64,000 bases of DNA from Gibbula magus. Taxonomy: Eukaryota > Mollusca > Gastropoda > Trochida > Trochidae. The notes beneath the pieces are model-generated. The model searched no databases, had not been told where the DNA came from, and saw only the letters and a program-made list of their open reading frames with translations. The position numbers and the translations under genes were made by a program. Shown here one piece after another: positions 11,691-22,354 of the stretch; position 1 is the stretch's first letter, and each line of letters starts with the position of its first letter. The DNA lies in the NCBI GenBank assembly GCA_936450465.1, contig OW388293.1:34167860-34231859 (forward strand), written 5' to 3'.

Positions 11691-12199
11691 TTGAGCATTG
11701 TTAGCAACGATGTGTCCGTGTATGTTACAGTACGAAGCCTCAAAACGCTTTGCAAACTGCACATAATAAATTGACAAGTTATATTCCTTACCACAAGTCA
11801 CTTTATCATTTGCATTGATGAGGAGATGAAGGCACTAATGAAGTACCCACACAACCTTATTCCCGAGAAGCACATTGTCACAATTTAAACCATCTTCTTT
11901 TACCAACAATTTTTTAAATGCTTTCCCTCAATCATTTTAGTTTAGAAGTGATTTAGGTAAGGGAATAGCCGTCTAGCTTGATGTAATTGAACGGGATTTC
12001 AATTCATCTTGCTTATTGTGTTACAACAAATTAATTTAAACAAATGAGTTCCAGTTGTCATATGCAATTTTTTTAAAATCTGACTTAAAGTGTTCAGGAG
12101 AAGTACAAAGTTATGTAGTTCACTAAACTTGTACATCTAGGGTGAGAATGGGTCACATGATAAACTGTTTTACTACATAGTCTCCTTGCTCAAAACTGT
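11691..12199. other. No gene recognised
   Basis: No supportable feature. The sequence lies between repeat blocks E and Z. Confidence 0.4.
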
Positions 12200-12345
12200 A
12201 CAGACAAATGATTTGCCAAAAAGATGCAAACAGCTCGTGCGTTTATTTGAATGTGCTGTCTGTTTTCATCAAGTCTCATGAGAAGATTGCTAACTCCTTA
12301 TGACGGCTTACTTAATGACTTTAAAAGAAGACAACTTTCTAAAAG
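12200..12345 (+). repeat. Block Z, copy 3
   Basis: This matches 21185-21345: GCAAACAGCTCGTGCGTTTATTTGAATGT against GCAGACAACTCGTTTGTTTCTTTGAATGT, then CTATTTTCATTGTGTCTCATAAGAAC-like and AACTCCTTA pieces. It is another member of the tandem array, upstream of block A. Confidence 0.55.
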
Positions 12346-12519
12346 AAATATATAAATACATAAATACTAGAGAGAATATCGCCAGTTATTTATCTTGTGT
12401 AAAGCTAGATGTAGGGAAACACCACAAATCTGTTTTTCTTGTATTATACTATTTCTTTCGTTATAAATAACAAGCATATCAAGCTTGTTCAGCGGTGAAA
12501 GCAGATTCGTTGTCAAAAT

Positions 12520-12570
12520 CACTCAGTTGTCAGTTTTTAGCTATTAAACCACGCGCTAAAGATCCGATGG
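12520..12570 (+). repeat. Block A, copy 3, interrupted by a repetitive element
   Basis: AAAATCACTCAGTTGTCAGT resembles the TTTGTCAGTCTTAT core of block A and lies in the expected position after block Z. The match stops where the GTCC-rich element begins. Confidence 0.35.
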
Positions 12571-12790
12571 GCTTATGACATGTGTCCTGCTTCCGTCCGT
12601 CCATCTGACCCTTCGTCCGTAAACTTTTCATTTTGTCAACTTCTCTCAAGAACCACTAGCTCTAAAGAACTTAAAAACCACCTTGCCTGATTTGGGATTA
12701 TATAATGTAGATTTGTGGTGACCGAAAAGGGCAACATGGTGAATGACCAATAGCACATTTACATTTTCCCCCACTTCTAAACTCCTTGTT
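12571..12790 (-). mobile_element. Fragment of a dispersed repeat with a GTCC/GGAC run
   Basis: The segment contains TTCCGTCCGTCCATCTGACC and CTTCGTCCGTAAACTTTT, followed by TTGTCAACTTCTCTCAAGAA. A GTCC-rich run followed by such a tract is typical of dispersed molluscan repeats, as I remember them. It lies just where block A is interrupted, so it is probably an insertion. Ends and target duplication were not resolved; class unknown. Confidence 0.45.
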
Positions 12791-13099
12791 CAGATTCCTT
12801 CCAATCGAGTTTATATATTGCAGAATTTGAGACTTTGAGTCGTGATACACAGTCCAATGGTTCTATTATTTTGACAGACCGGGTCACGGAACAAATCCTA
12901 AATGCCGAGAAGTGTTTATTAATTGTCGTAAAAGTATCCTTCGACATTGTAGTCTTTGCAGTGGGTGTGCGTGTTTGACGGTAAACGTTTGACAATCACA
13001 GAATACATTTCAGAATACGTTTCCTTCAAAGAGTATATCTTGAATAAGTTTTAAGAACTTCATATCTTAAAATTTATTATCTAAATAAATGAACATTCT

Positions 13100-13230
13100 T
13101 CTCAATACTGAAACTATTTTCTGTTTTATAGGCTCCAGTGGTTCACTGGTAAGAAGACGGTCATTACTGCGATGATAACAAGAGTATATGCACTTCTGTT
13201 AGCAAAAACCTGACATTTATGATCTGTTGA
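13100..13230 (+). repeat. Short block shared with 22100-22215
   Basis: GAACATTCTTCTCAATACTGAA here corresponds to GAGCATTCTCCTGAACACTGAA near 22100, and GTAAGAAGACGGTCATTACTG to GTGACAAGAAAAGACATTACTG. TTTTCTGTTTTATAG just upstream of 13132 looks like a splice acceptor and GTAAGA follows 17 bases later. An exon of 17 bases is unlikely, and the paralogue has lost the pattern. Confidence 0.45.
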
Positions 13231-13574
13231 AATGAATTACTCAGGTGTTCTGAGAGTGCAGTAATTCTGTTGAAATACATGATTCATTGACTGAATCCGT
13301 AAACAGATACTTGGTTAATCTGGATCGAAACAATACTTTATGTACTTTATTATAATGTTTACTTTAAAGCTATTGATCAAATTAATCCTTTTCATCTCAT
13401 TAACCAGGATTTGCTACGTCATTCTGAGACGCATAAACAAGGCCCTTAATAAAATGATACACGGTTGTAGTGGAGGTATGAAAAGAAAACAGTAATAGTT
13501 AAAATCCTACAAGTGCTCCTACAAGTTCTGCTTACTGTTAAATGTAATTTAGGATTATCGATGAGAACGTTGTG

Positions 13575-13790
13575 AAGCAGCATCAATCAAAGAGGAGTTG
13601 CTGTTGACGCAGAGTCAGATTGGCAGGAGGAGACAGCGGTTAGCTCCGGGCCAGATTCGAAAACATCGACCAAAGAACAGATGTCAATATTGTGGAAGAG
13701 CATGTTCGGATCTGGTTTACTCTTGTGTAATTATTCCTCTCAAACTGCTGTTTTTATTATTGAACAGCGTCGCGTCATTAACTTAGCTGT
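13575..13790 (+). repeat. Block B, copy 3
   Basis: This matches 23400-23620 along its length: ATCAAAGAGGAG, then GAAAACATCGACCAAAGAAC, CGGATCTGGTT, AAACTGCTGT and CGTCATTAACTT. A 62-residue frame on the plus strand (13598-13786) is not preserved in the paralogue. Confidence 0.65.
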
Positions 13791-14199
13791 TTAAGTTTTG
13801 TTCACAAAGTCAATTAACGCTTTTTGTCTGGGAAATTATTATGTTCAATAAATGTATTTCATCCCAAAGTGAGGAAATATTTTGTGGTGATATGATAATA
13901 TCATTGAAGAATTAGTTACATGGTTGTAAATATACATTACATTATATTAGTAACATTGTTGAACTCAGCGTAATTGTAAATAAGCATGCCTTCAAGTTAA
14001 TAACATTGTAAACTGAAGTCTCACCTATAGTAATCCCATAATGACTTGCATTATTGTGTACATTTTCAGCCAGATTGATACGTTTGAAAACATTATGCAG
14101 TGTATATTCAATTAAAAGGAATATGCAATGTAAATGCTAATACACTAGTAAATATGACTTGGTAAGATATGAATGTATATCTCATACTTAACATCAATA

Positions 14200-14470
14200 T
14201 TGGCCACTATTTTCATCACAAAAAATACACAATTCATGTTATTTTTTATTCACCCAACATATTAGGAAGTGAATAACATAGCTATCAAGATCAAAACCAA
14301 GTTTCTTTGCCATGATAAAGTTCAATCCTTCTTTATACACTGACCGATAATCAATATGGAGGAATGAGAAAAGGGGAATATGAAAATCTTTACGAGATGA
14401 GGCCTAATTGCCCAAGAAAATAGATTGCTATATTGGGCTTGTGATTTATTACTTTCACTTCTATAAAGCT
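14200..14470 (+). repeat. Block C, copy 3 (carries the empty site for the 24485 MITE)
   Basis: This aligns with 24205-24484 and 7710-8000. Its right end CACTTCTATAAAGCTT lacks the insertion that follows ACTATAAAC in copy 4, so it acts as a paralogous empty site for the MITE at 24485-25009. An unremarkable 95-residue frame follows at 14522-14809. Confidence 0.55.
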
Positions 14471-15289
14471 TGGGGCGAGTTGCAACGTTCTTCAACAACT
14501 CTTGTAGCTGTACAGTAGTTCTTGGTTTCTGCTGTCACTCAAACAATAATATATACAGGGCTGAAGAATGAACATTTACATACCTCAACTTTATGTATGT
14601 ATCATACGAATAATATATCTCATGATAATAAATTGTTGAGGAAGTTTCGGAAAGTCGAGATAATGTTTATGCTAACTGTCATTTTACAGACAGAAGTACT
14701 ATATTTGAAATATATTTCATCTTCAATGCTTTATGTAGAAAACTTTAATAACTACCCAGCATCAATACTGTTTTCTTTTCTCAAACAAATCATCATCAGT
14801 ATTACTTAGGTGAGCATTAAAAAGGCGAAATGTGCACGTGTAGATTCATACAAAGATTTATACAACTTTGCACACGCGTTGGTTGTTGTGCACGATTCAG
14901 ATTGTTTTAGAGATGGAGAAGAACCACAGTCGCCAAATAAACAGGCTGTCATTACCTAATACGTTGAATGACCGGATTAGTAAATAACGATATGAGTCCA
15001 ATTGGGTTGATATGAAGCCCAAATAATGTCATTTGAAAATAAACTGTTGAAGTAGCCAGACTGGCATAATATTTAATTTGTATATACGAGCATGTTGTCG
15101 ACAGAATAGCAACATTCATAAACAGTCAAGTAACTAAACATAGTTTAAATATTTATATTCGGATTTCATCTTGATTTCTATAATATGTATGTGATATAAG
15201 TGAACTATTTCAACATAATTATTCCGTTTTGAAATCATGAAAAGCTCGGTAGAAACAGTTTACAATGCCCTTAATTAATGATTTACATC

Positions 15290-15560
15290 AACAATTATAT
15301 CGTTTTGATGGTGTTTCCAGCAGATGCATTCACAATCGTTAGAGACGCTACACTTCGCACCTCTCCAGTGTTCATCTACATCTAGGTGGCAGCATGTGCT
15401 CTTACTTCAGCAGAGATAAGTGGCCCAAGGGAGCAGACAGTGTATATTTTGTAAGAAGTTGGATCCAGGGGACGTGTCGTATCAATAACCTTGTCTCCAT
15501 TAGCATAGCAGATGTCTGCTGGTACATTAGTTCAACTAGGCTAATAAGCAATTAGAGGAC
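15290..15560 (+). repeat. Block D, copy 3
   Basis: GGGAGCAGACAGTGTATATT followed by GTAAGAAGTTGGAT corresponds to 8448-8478 and 25643-25673. The downstream part (TTAGCATA, ACATTAGTTCAACTAGGCTAAT, GAGGACACA) matches 25716-25795. Stops interrupt the frame seen at 8340. Confidence 0.6.
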
Positions 15561-15999
15561 ACAGCGTAAGCTTGATATGGTATATATAATATGTTATTGA
15601 TGATACATGATCAACATTGACCATTGTACACTGACAGAGGTTAGTTAAACTTTCTGATATACGGATTTGAGATTGAAACAGTTCGCAGGTTGATTGAACT
15701 AGAGGTTGATTGTAGTAGAGGTTATAGAAATGAATCTAGAATACGATCAAGCTAATTAAGTATCTGAAATATCCTGGGTTGGAAGATAATCAATAATAAT
15801 CTAAATTGTAGAAACAAAAATTAATTGAAATAATTCACAGAATCAATGACACAGCAATGCTTGATAAGTATATATTTTGGTAATGGCTCTCATCGGAATC
15901 ATTATGACACTTACAAACACATTATAGAAGGCAACTACAAAATAAAACCATGGTAAATGTAAAATAAAATAGTCTATCCAAATAAAACATTTTAATGAC

Positions 16000-16345
16000 T
16001 CTCGTCTCTACCTTTAAGGTTGCACAGAGGCTTACGGCTGACTGGTCCTTCATACATCTAATCTGGTTTTCTGTGACCTTTGGAGACATAAAACAGCACT
16101 TAGAGATATTTAAAGACGCAATGGCTGGAGAATATTACTTGCTGTTACAGATAAAAAAAAGAGTTTCCTTTCTCAAAGGTCCCTATAAACCAGGAGTCAT
16201 TAGTGCATCGAACACAAGGCGAGTTTCGATTTACTGTGAAAACGTGCTTATAACAGTAGCGTTCTGGTGCATGCCTCAGACTTAATATTATCCACTGTTG
16301 GGACTTTTCTTTACACTTAATAGAAAATCAATTTTACATATTGCT
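16000..16345 (+). repeat. Block F, copy 3
   Basis: This aligns well with 25870-26250. It shares TTTTCTGTGACCTTTGGA, ACATAAAACA(G/A)CACTT, GATATTTAAAGA, CAGGAGTC(A/G)TTAGT and GTAGCGTTCTG. A 96-residue plus-strand frame (15995-16285) is open here, but the second copy has stops and frameshifts, so it is probably not coding. Confidence 0.7.
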
Positions 16346-16375
16346 TAAGGAGTCCCACACTTAAGGAGTCCCACA
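16344..16375 (+). repeat. 16-bp unit in tandem, two copies
   Basis: CTTAAGGAGTCCCACA is repeated exactly and adjacently (16344-16359, 16360-16375), a recent small duplication. It is absent from the paralogous block at 26200-26250. Confidence 0.9.
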
Positions 16376-16479
16376 CTTTCATCAAACATCGTTTCTAGGA
16401 AGTCCCTTAGAAATCAAGTGAAGAGTCTTACTGTTTTGTTTGTTAACCCTGCACATTATGACTTTTGAACATACATACA

Positions 16480-16860
16480 AATATGGTCGGCTCAGGATAA
16501 ACTCTTTGTATGTCCTATCAAAACGTACAACTGCACCAGTATGCTGTATAAATTCACACTTCTGTTAAAGACCAATGAAAAGAATATTTTTCTCACGAAA
16601 CTTAATTCTTTCCGGTATGCATCTGAAGCCGAATAAAGTTCAAATGTGGAGTTGGTAAAGTAATGGGTACAGTTCTCCCGATTAACATTCCATCCAAACA
16701 GAAAAAAATCTGGCAATTTCAAATCGAGGTATTTCCATTGGCTTATCAAATGAAAACACAATTCTAACGAAACTGAGCCTTTGCTAGTCTAAGACTGACG
16801 CCATTTAAAGTTCAAATGTGGAGCGAGGTCTTTGATTTCTCATTCCACAAAAAAATGCAG
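16480..16860 (-). repeat. Block G, copy 3
   Basis: This matches 26455-26790. AAAGTTCAAATGTGGAGTTGG is shared exactly near 16634 and 26571. On the minus strand the two copies can be read in the same frame across about 20 codons (RENCTH, then TNSTFELYSAS), with several differences at third codon positions. That suggests former coding constraint. Copy 3 is open as an 89-residue frame (16492-16761); copy 4 has stops just outside. A diverged half-repeat of the same AAAGTTCAAATGTGGAG motif lies at about 16806. Confidence 0.5.
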
Positions 16861-16899
16861 TAATTGAAATTGCAAATAAGGTTAAAATCGTGACCTCAC

Positions 16900-17115
16900 T
16901 GGATGTATCAAGCTCAGGTTCATGTGCTTTTTACTGTCTTTGATGAACGGGATTATGGCGAAGTAAACCCTTCAAGTTCTGAACATATGGTTCAATTTAT
17001 TACTTAGGGACCTCATTCCCAGGACACCCTTCCACAGTCGTAAGCCCTTTATTTGTAATTGGTTCAGGAACTTGTTAAGACTTTGAAAGCACTGGTAAGA
17101 CGCTTAGTGTCCCAG
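16900..17115 (-). repeat. Block H, copy 3 (best conserved block)
   Basis: This is very similar to 26790-27010: ATATGGTTCAATTTATTACTTA, GGACCTCATTCCCAGG and GTAAGCCCTTTATTTGTAATTGG are shared. The minus-strand frame of copy 4 is also readable here for about 35 codons until a TGA. The candidate donor GTAAGT of copy 4 is CTAAGT here, so if it was an exon, this copy has lost its splice site. Confidence 0.6.
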
Positions 17116-18759
17116 TGTGCATCATTGTTATTTCATCTTGTGACACGTGTAAATTTGACATTTAAGTACCAGCCACACAACTCCTAAAATATAAATCTAT
17201 GCAATCATGACGATGACCTATTTTGTGTTGATCATTGGTATTTCGCCAATTGTTATTTTTAATTATATGACAAATGCACCAGAATTAATGATGATGTGGA
17301 CAGCCATTCGCTACACCATTCTTGATAAGAAATACAGTTTTAAAGACTGTTCAGGAAGACGTATACACAAGCTTTGATGTGTAAGGCAGCATATGCTAGA
17401 GAGAATGGGGCGGTGAGGAGAGACAGTTGACTTGAGAAAACATACAAATTGCTTATTGTTGGTGCAATGGACATGAACTTGGCCCTGTTGGAAGCTAATC
17501 ACATTCCAAATAGGATTGTATTGACCATTTCATCAATCTGGGATATCTACGTCAACACCAAAGGAGTTGCACCCCTGTCACGCCATATTATTGGGAGTAG
17601 GGTAATGACATGACAAATCTTGGTCTCAATCCATCAAAGATCATACTCACAAAATTTGATCGTTCGAGCATTACTGGTTTTTGAGAATAAATCGTTTAAA
17701 GACTTTACGCTGGATGACGGCCCATACAATAGTCCAATCTGGCCTTTCAGACCTGATTGATAAAAAGTCACAACGGCATTAGCTGGCTTGCGAGGATGTT
17801 TATGTATGACACAGGTATAGTGTATATTTCCTCACCAAATAATGAATACATATTTTTAGGCACATAGCAATTAGCAACAGAACTTAGTCAGTCAAGAAGT
17901 TAGAAGTGTTTTTTTTACGTTATATTCCAATCTTGAAGAATAACAAATACTTTCTGTAAATGGCAGCACATCCACAGTGTAGAGATCTTGAATTGCACCA
18001 CAGGTGAAGATAATCCTTTGGTGTGAAATCTGAGTCCAATTAGTCCGTTAAGCTTAAACGCGCGCCTGCGTATATCGGTATATATAAAAATTATTTGTAA
18101 ACATGAATAAAAACTATTTAGAAACATTTGTTTCGAAGTATCTGGCAATGCAGTATCCGTGATAGGATCAGTTCTTCAGTTGTATTGCTAAAGTTTAAAG
18201 TACTCGACCATCAGTGATAATTGGAAGTGAAAATATTGCATGTACATATACGTGTCTACAAACATTGATTTCATTTAATCATAATGTTCCATCTGACAAA
18301 AAGAGGCATTCTGAAGCATCCGGCTTGCGTCATATTATGATTGTAGTTACTATAAAGTTGCAATAAAATTGTTACGGTAAGGTATCACAAATGATTCAAG
18401 TAGAAAGTGACAGTAGAAATTAATTGCTTTTGCTGGGAATGAAATATCGACTTTTTCCTCGATTTTATCGATGTATATGTGAGACACCATTTAGGCCCAC
18501 TCAAGTTTGACAAGTACAAAATCGTGTTTCAAGTGTCATAACTTGAGAAATAATGCACCGATTTTGATTATGTTTGTTTCAATCAAAAGAAAAATCACCG
18601 TGCTTTAATTCTGTAGTATATATCTGTATGTGTAAAATGTGTGGTAACATTTTGAAATGTGGACTTGTGTGGGTAGGGGGTAAATTCGCGTTGCATCCCT
18701 TTCTTTATGTATTAGTATAGGGTGTATCGTATCGAGGTATTGGACCTAGGAACTGTTTG
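17116..18759. other. No gene recognised
   Basis: There are only short frames without motifs (17311-17502, 17915-18148, minus). The stretch TCATAACTTGAGAAATAATG around 18536 has the look of a dispersed repeat, but no second copy was seen in the window. Confidence 0.4.
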
Positions 18760-19735
18760 TTTTCTGCAATACAAGCCCCTGTGGATGCAGCCCCCTTGGT
18801 CTTTCTTGTAAAATGCATCAGATCTTCTCAAAAGCCAGGACTTGACCTTATTAATGAGGGTTTCATGTTTGGGAAGAAATCAGATGGTGCAAGGTCAGGA
18901 GAATACTGTGGGTGAGGAACTATTTCATAGCCGCAGGTCTGCGCTTCCGTCTGAGCTACTCGTGAGTTGTGGACAGGAGCATTGTCCTGAAGTCTCTCGG
19001 TTTTGATAGATTTCCGCATTTGTTGCAGCAACCTAGCGTAGTATGCCCCAGTAATTGCGGTACCCCTTTCCAAAAATCCATCATGATTACACCATGCCGA
19101 TCCCAAAATACGGTGAGCATAACCTTGCTTCCACTGCTTTGACTGGATTTGACTTTCAGGGTCATAGTGATGGACCCATGGGCCATGTTTCATCCTGTGT
19201 GATTAGTCTGTCGAAAACGTTATCCTGGTTTTCGTGGCACATTGCTAAAAGAGTTTTTGAGTAGTCGACTCGTTCCTGTTTTTGGAAAGGTGTAAGCAGT
19301 CGGGGTATCCAAGTTGACGGACAGTAATTCGGTGATCTTACAAAAGTGCAGCTTCCACTTGCCTGATAGAGTCCTAAACAATGGCTGACTGGGGTCGACC
19401 TGGAATTGAAGCTGTTTAAACCGAGGTCCGACCACACTTGAACTGACGAAGCCAGTGTTTGACAACGTCATACTATGGGGCATCCTCTCCATAAGTTTCT
19501 TTCATCTCATCAAAAGTCTCCTGTGGTGTACGACCATTCCAGAATAAAAACCTGATAACCTGTCTGTACTCAACAGCCTCCATTTTTACACCTTACTCTA
19601 CTCTAAGACCTTTGCTGACAGAAAAAAATAATATTCTAAAAATATGAGAGACATGCTACATATCACATGTGAAATTTCTACTTCTTCCGGTAAAGAAAGT
19701 TGTTTAGGGAAACTTTTATTGAACGCCCCTCGTTA
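18760..19735 (-). mobile_element. Degenerate mariner transposon (minus strand)
   Basis: A mariner-family element of about 1 kb reads on the minus strand. Its 5' side ends near 19735 in a terminal-repeat-like sequence: AACTTTTATTGAACGCCCCT at 19711-19730 then CGTTA, i.e. TAACGAGGGGCGTTCAATAA on the element strand, next to a TA. No matching terminal repeat was found beyond the C-terminal end (about 18700-18830), so that side appears truncated or too diverged. The position between blocks H and I of the tandem array shows it was inserted into one copy only, since 27010-27370 lacks it. Confidence 0.85.
18800..19583 (-). pseudogene. Mariner D,D34D transposase pseudogene
   Basis: Translation from the ATG at 19583 gives the usual mariner N-terminus (an RQVIRFLFWNG stretch, then TFDEMKETYGE). 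A stop follows near 19500, then KHWLRQFKCGRTS. A second frame (19162-19437) supplies the WIPRLLT linker and the first catalytic Asp in DETW. A third frame (18828-19193) gives WVHHYDPES, QDNAPVHNSR with the second Asp, and YSPDLAPSDFF with the third. Exactly 34 residues separate the last two Asp, the mariner signature. Between DETW and WVHHY the DNA carries a 7-bp extra CCCATGG-like piece (about 19176-19187), which shifts the frame. At least one stop and two frameshifts make it non-functional. Full-length mariner transposases are about 345 residues; most of that length is still represented. Confidence 0.9.
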
Positions 19736-19914
19736 TTAGTTTAATTGGATGGTTTCACATTGAACCGTTATAATGCTATTCTTTAATTAACCTTATTGCT
19801 GTGTATCATCGCAAAATACAAACTCTAAATGGACCTCTAATGTCACTTGTAACAATGAACTGACACTGTGTTTTGTTATCACAACTCTATCGAAGTGAAA
19901 CGGTTTAAAATATA

Positions 19915-20125
19915 AATCAATATTAAACAGAATGCCTACAAAACACTTGATAAATAATGAATAGCCAAAGTGGATGAATGAATTCTACCAATTGTTATAT
20001 GTCTAGGACGAGACCACAGGGGGGATATCAAACCGTAATGGAACGTGTAGTAATGAGATAAATACTGACATGGTCAACAATAAGCTATTGTCATTTTGAA
20101 CAATTTGTGTGAAACAGTTAATTAC
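19915..20125 (-). repeat. Block I, copy 3
   Basis: This aligns with 27370-27580: ATAAATAATGAATA, CTACCAATTG, GAGACCACA, CCGTAATGGAACGTG(T/C)AGTAATGAGATA and TGACATGGTCAACAATA are shared. On the minus strand about 24 codons (SLLLTMS, ISLLHVPLR) can be read in both with mostly silent changes, then this copy shifts frame. Confidence 0.7.
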
Positions 20126-20400
20126 ATTTTAAATTAAAATCTATTTTGTACATCTCATCAAGACATTTGCACTAAGAACAAGAGCATCAGGCACACTGCT
20201 TAGTCTTTATAACCCCGCTTTCAATATTTGTCAATGAATCATTTCAATGTTTAGTCATTTTTATGAATATATAACTACAATTTTAAGAAAGCAGAGTGTG
20301 AACTTTCAAAAACATACACATCAGAAAGGACAATATAACAATACTACAGATATTGAAAGTCATATTTTGACCAATAACCACACAACATAATTCAGATCTA

Positions 20401-20643
20401 GGTATCAGAGCAATTTCCAAACGCAAGGCATAACTCTTGCCAGTGTGCATTACTGGCTGATTTAACCCTTGCGGTATTTCCCTCCTTTTTTTGTGTCAAG
20501 ATAGTGAATCGCTGCACCAGAAATGCATAGCGGGCCTGGATTTCTAAACACAGATTTCTTAAGGAAATACTGCAAGGCCTAGATCAGCCAGTAATGGAGA
20601 CTGGCAAGAGTTATGCCTTGCATTGGGAAGTTGGGTATCAGAG
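20401..20643. mobile_element. 223-bp MITE with long terminal inverted repeats and 10-bp target duplication
   Basis: The element proper is 20411-20633. Its arms start CAATTTCCAAACGCAAGGCA (left) and, reverse-complemented, CAACTTCCCAATGCAAGGCA (right). They stay alignable for about 70 bases, including TAACTCTTGCCAGT and ATTACTGGCTGAT in both. GGTATCAGAG flanks it directly on both sides (20401-20410, 20634-20643). A 9-11 bp duplication with long arms is typical of Mutator-like elements, though the superfamily is not proven. There is no internal coding frame. Confidence 0.9.
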
Positions 20644-21174
20644 TTGACAACGGGCACATATTATCATTAAGCTCAGATCTTTATTTGGGGAGATATGCTT
20701 CAGACAAAATGACTCTCTCATAGTTCACGTCATGAAAACCGCCAAATATAAATTCATATGTTTCTTTAACGTTCAATAGTTATCCATTTACTTTTTCCAT
20801 CGTCGACTCAATCTTCAAAATCAACAACAGTGACAGTTTATAGCATTTTACACTCACATCTTATATATAATAACCACAATTACTTGACATGAAGAGGACA
20901 CGGTGCAACTGATACGAAACTAATTAACAGTCATAACTGTTTCTCATTTGCTTCTGATTATGTTTCCATTCTCTAAAATATTGTATTCATTAAATGAGCG
21001 TTCATTTTTGGAGGTCTCAATTTACCATTGCAATGGTGTCTATTATAACAAATTAGCCTATAACTTAAATAAATATTAGACATCTTATTCTGTCTATATC
21101 ATTAAAAAATATTCGTACAAAAATTGTTAAATGTAACTTATACAGTTGGGTTGTGAATATCCGCCGCACATTAT
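20644..21174. other. No gene recognised
   Basis: No supportable feature between the MITE and block Z. Confidence 0.4.
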
Positions 21175-21345
21175 CTTCATTGTCACCAGCATCGACACAT
21201 GCCTTGCAAATATAGGAGCAGACAACTCGTTTGTTTCTTTGAATGTTCTATTTTCATTGTGTCTCATAAGAACATAACTCCTTAAGTCGACTTCCATCCA
21301 TGTAATGGCTTAATAATTATGTAAGAAGGTAAATGTTTTAAAATG
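21175..21345 (+). repeat. Block Z, copy 4
   Basis: This is the counterpart of 12200-12345, with CTCGTTTGTTTCTTTGAATG and CTCATAAGAACATAACTCCTTAA. It precedes block A in both copies. Confidence 0.55.
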
Positions 21346-21689
21346 TTTCAATATATACGTTATTCAGTATAATGGGTCGTTAAGAATATTGCTACTTACA
21401 TGTATATGTGTTCGGAGTAATCATACTTCTTGTTTTCAAGCTTTTTCAAGAGCTCATGTTTGTACTTAGTGATTGACGTGGTGCTCTGGCTGTGATGAAC
21501 ATTAGTGTAGAACGTAGAAGGGAAGCACTGACAACTCAAAGGTGAACAAACGGAACGTACTTATCATAGAGGACCTTAAAAAACATTAAATAAAAGGCAC
21601 TTTGTCATGATTTTGAAAACATCACGCTTCAAGATATTCAAGTCTTGTATGGGGTTTTTCAATAAATATGTGGAAAGCAAATAAAGGTT

Positions 21690-21880
21690 CTTATCAAGAA
21701 ATCTTCTTTTCCTGAGTAGATTCTCTTCTGTCACAAAGATCAACCTTATATCCCGTTCTGAAACCACCAACAGCGCAAGAAAACGTATTTGCAAATCATT
21801 CAGCTGCCAGTCTTATCTACGAGTCTTGTAACCTGAAGGCAGTTTATGACTTGTCCTGACAGACGGGGTCACTGGAAAAA
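21690..21880 (+). repeat. Block A, copy 4
   Basis: CTTCTGTCACAAAGATCAAC matches 5967-5986; CAGTCTTAT, GAGTCTTGTAACC and CCTGACAGACGGGGTCA follow in the same order as in copies 1 and 2. The minus-strand 72-residue frame at 21576-21794 is out of register with the frame at 5803-6003. Confidence 0.65.
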
Positions 21881-22218
21881 AACCGTGTTGCAGAGAATTC
21901 TTTAATAATTCTTCCTAAAAGCTTCTTCTACGTTGTAACCATCACAAAGAGTGCGATTTTTTTCCCCTAAATGCGTTTGACAGGATGCCTAAGAAAGTTT
22001 CATATCTGTTGCAAATGTATATGTAAGAATATAATGTCTTTTGGGAGACAAGCTTGGATTGTTTTCTATTAAATTGCAAGGGATAAAATTAACCGTCTAA
22101 TGAGCATTCTCCTGAACACTGAACATACTTATCTTTCTCAAAGGGTTACTGTTAAGTGACAAGAAAAGACATTACTGATATAATGATAGGAGTATCTTAT
22201 CTTCTGTTACGATCTATA

Positions 22219-22254
22219 GTGTTACACAGTTACAAAGTGTTACACAGTTACAAA
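22219..22254 (+). repeat. 18-bp tandem duplication
   Basis: GTGTTACACAGTTACAAA is present twice without spacer, just left of the 170-bp array. It could belong to the left flank of that element, which also contains an ACATACCCCCG stretch (about 22267) echoing the right-end hairpin. Confidence 0.9.
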
Positions 22255-22354
22255 GCGAGTATCACTCACATACCCCCGATTCTCCCTTACTTCAACAAAT
22301 TTCATTATCAGCAAAAGACACATCTATAGGTCTATGTTCAATAATAAATTTGAA

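Noticed and set aside
13132..13154. A 17-base exon between TTTTCTGTTTTATAG and GTAAGA
   Set aside because: The acceptor looks good but the paralogue at 22100-22215 does not keep the pattern, and microexons of this size need transcript proof.
15995..16285. Coding gene of 96 residues in block F
   Set aside because: The second copy at 25900-26160 shows stops and frameshifts with no codon-position bias.
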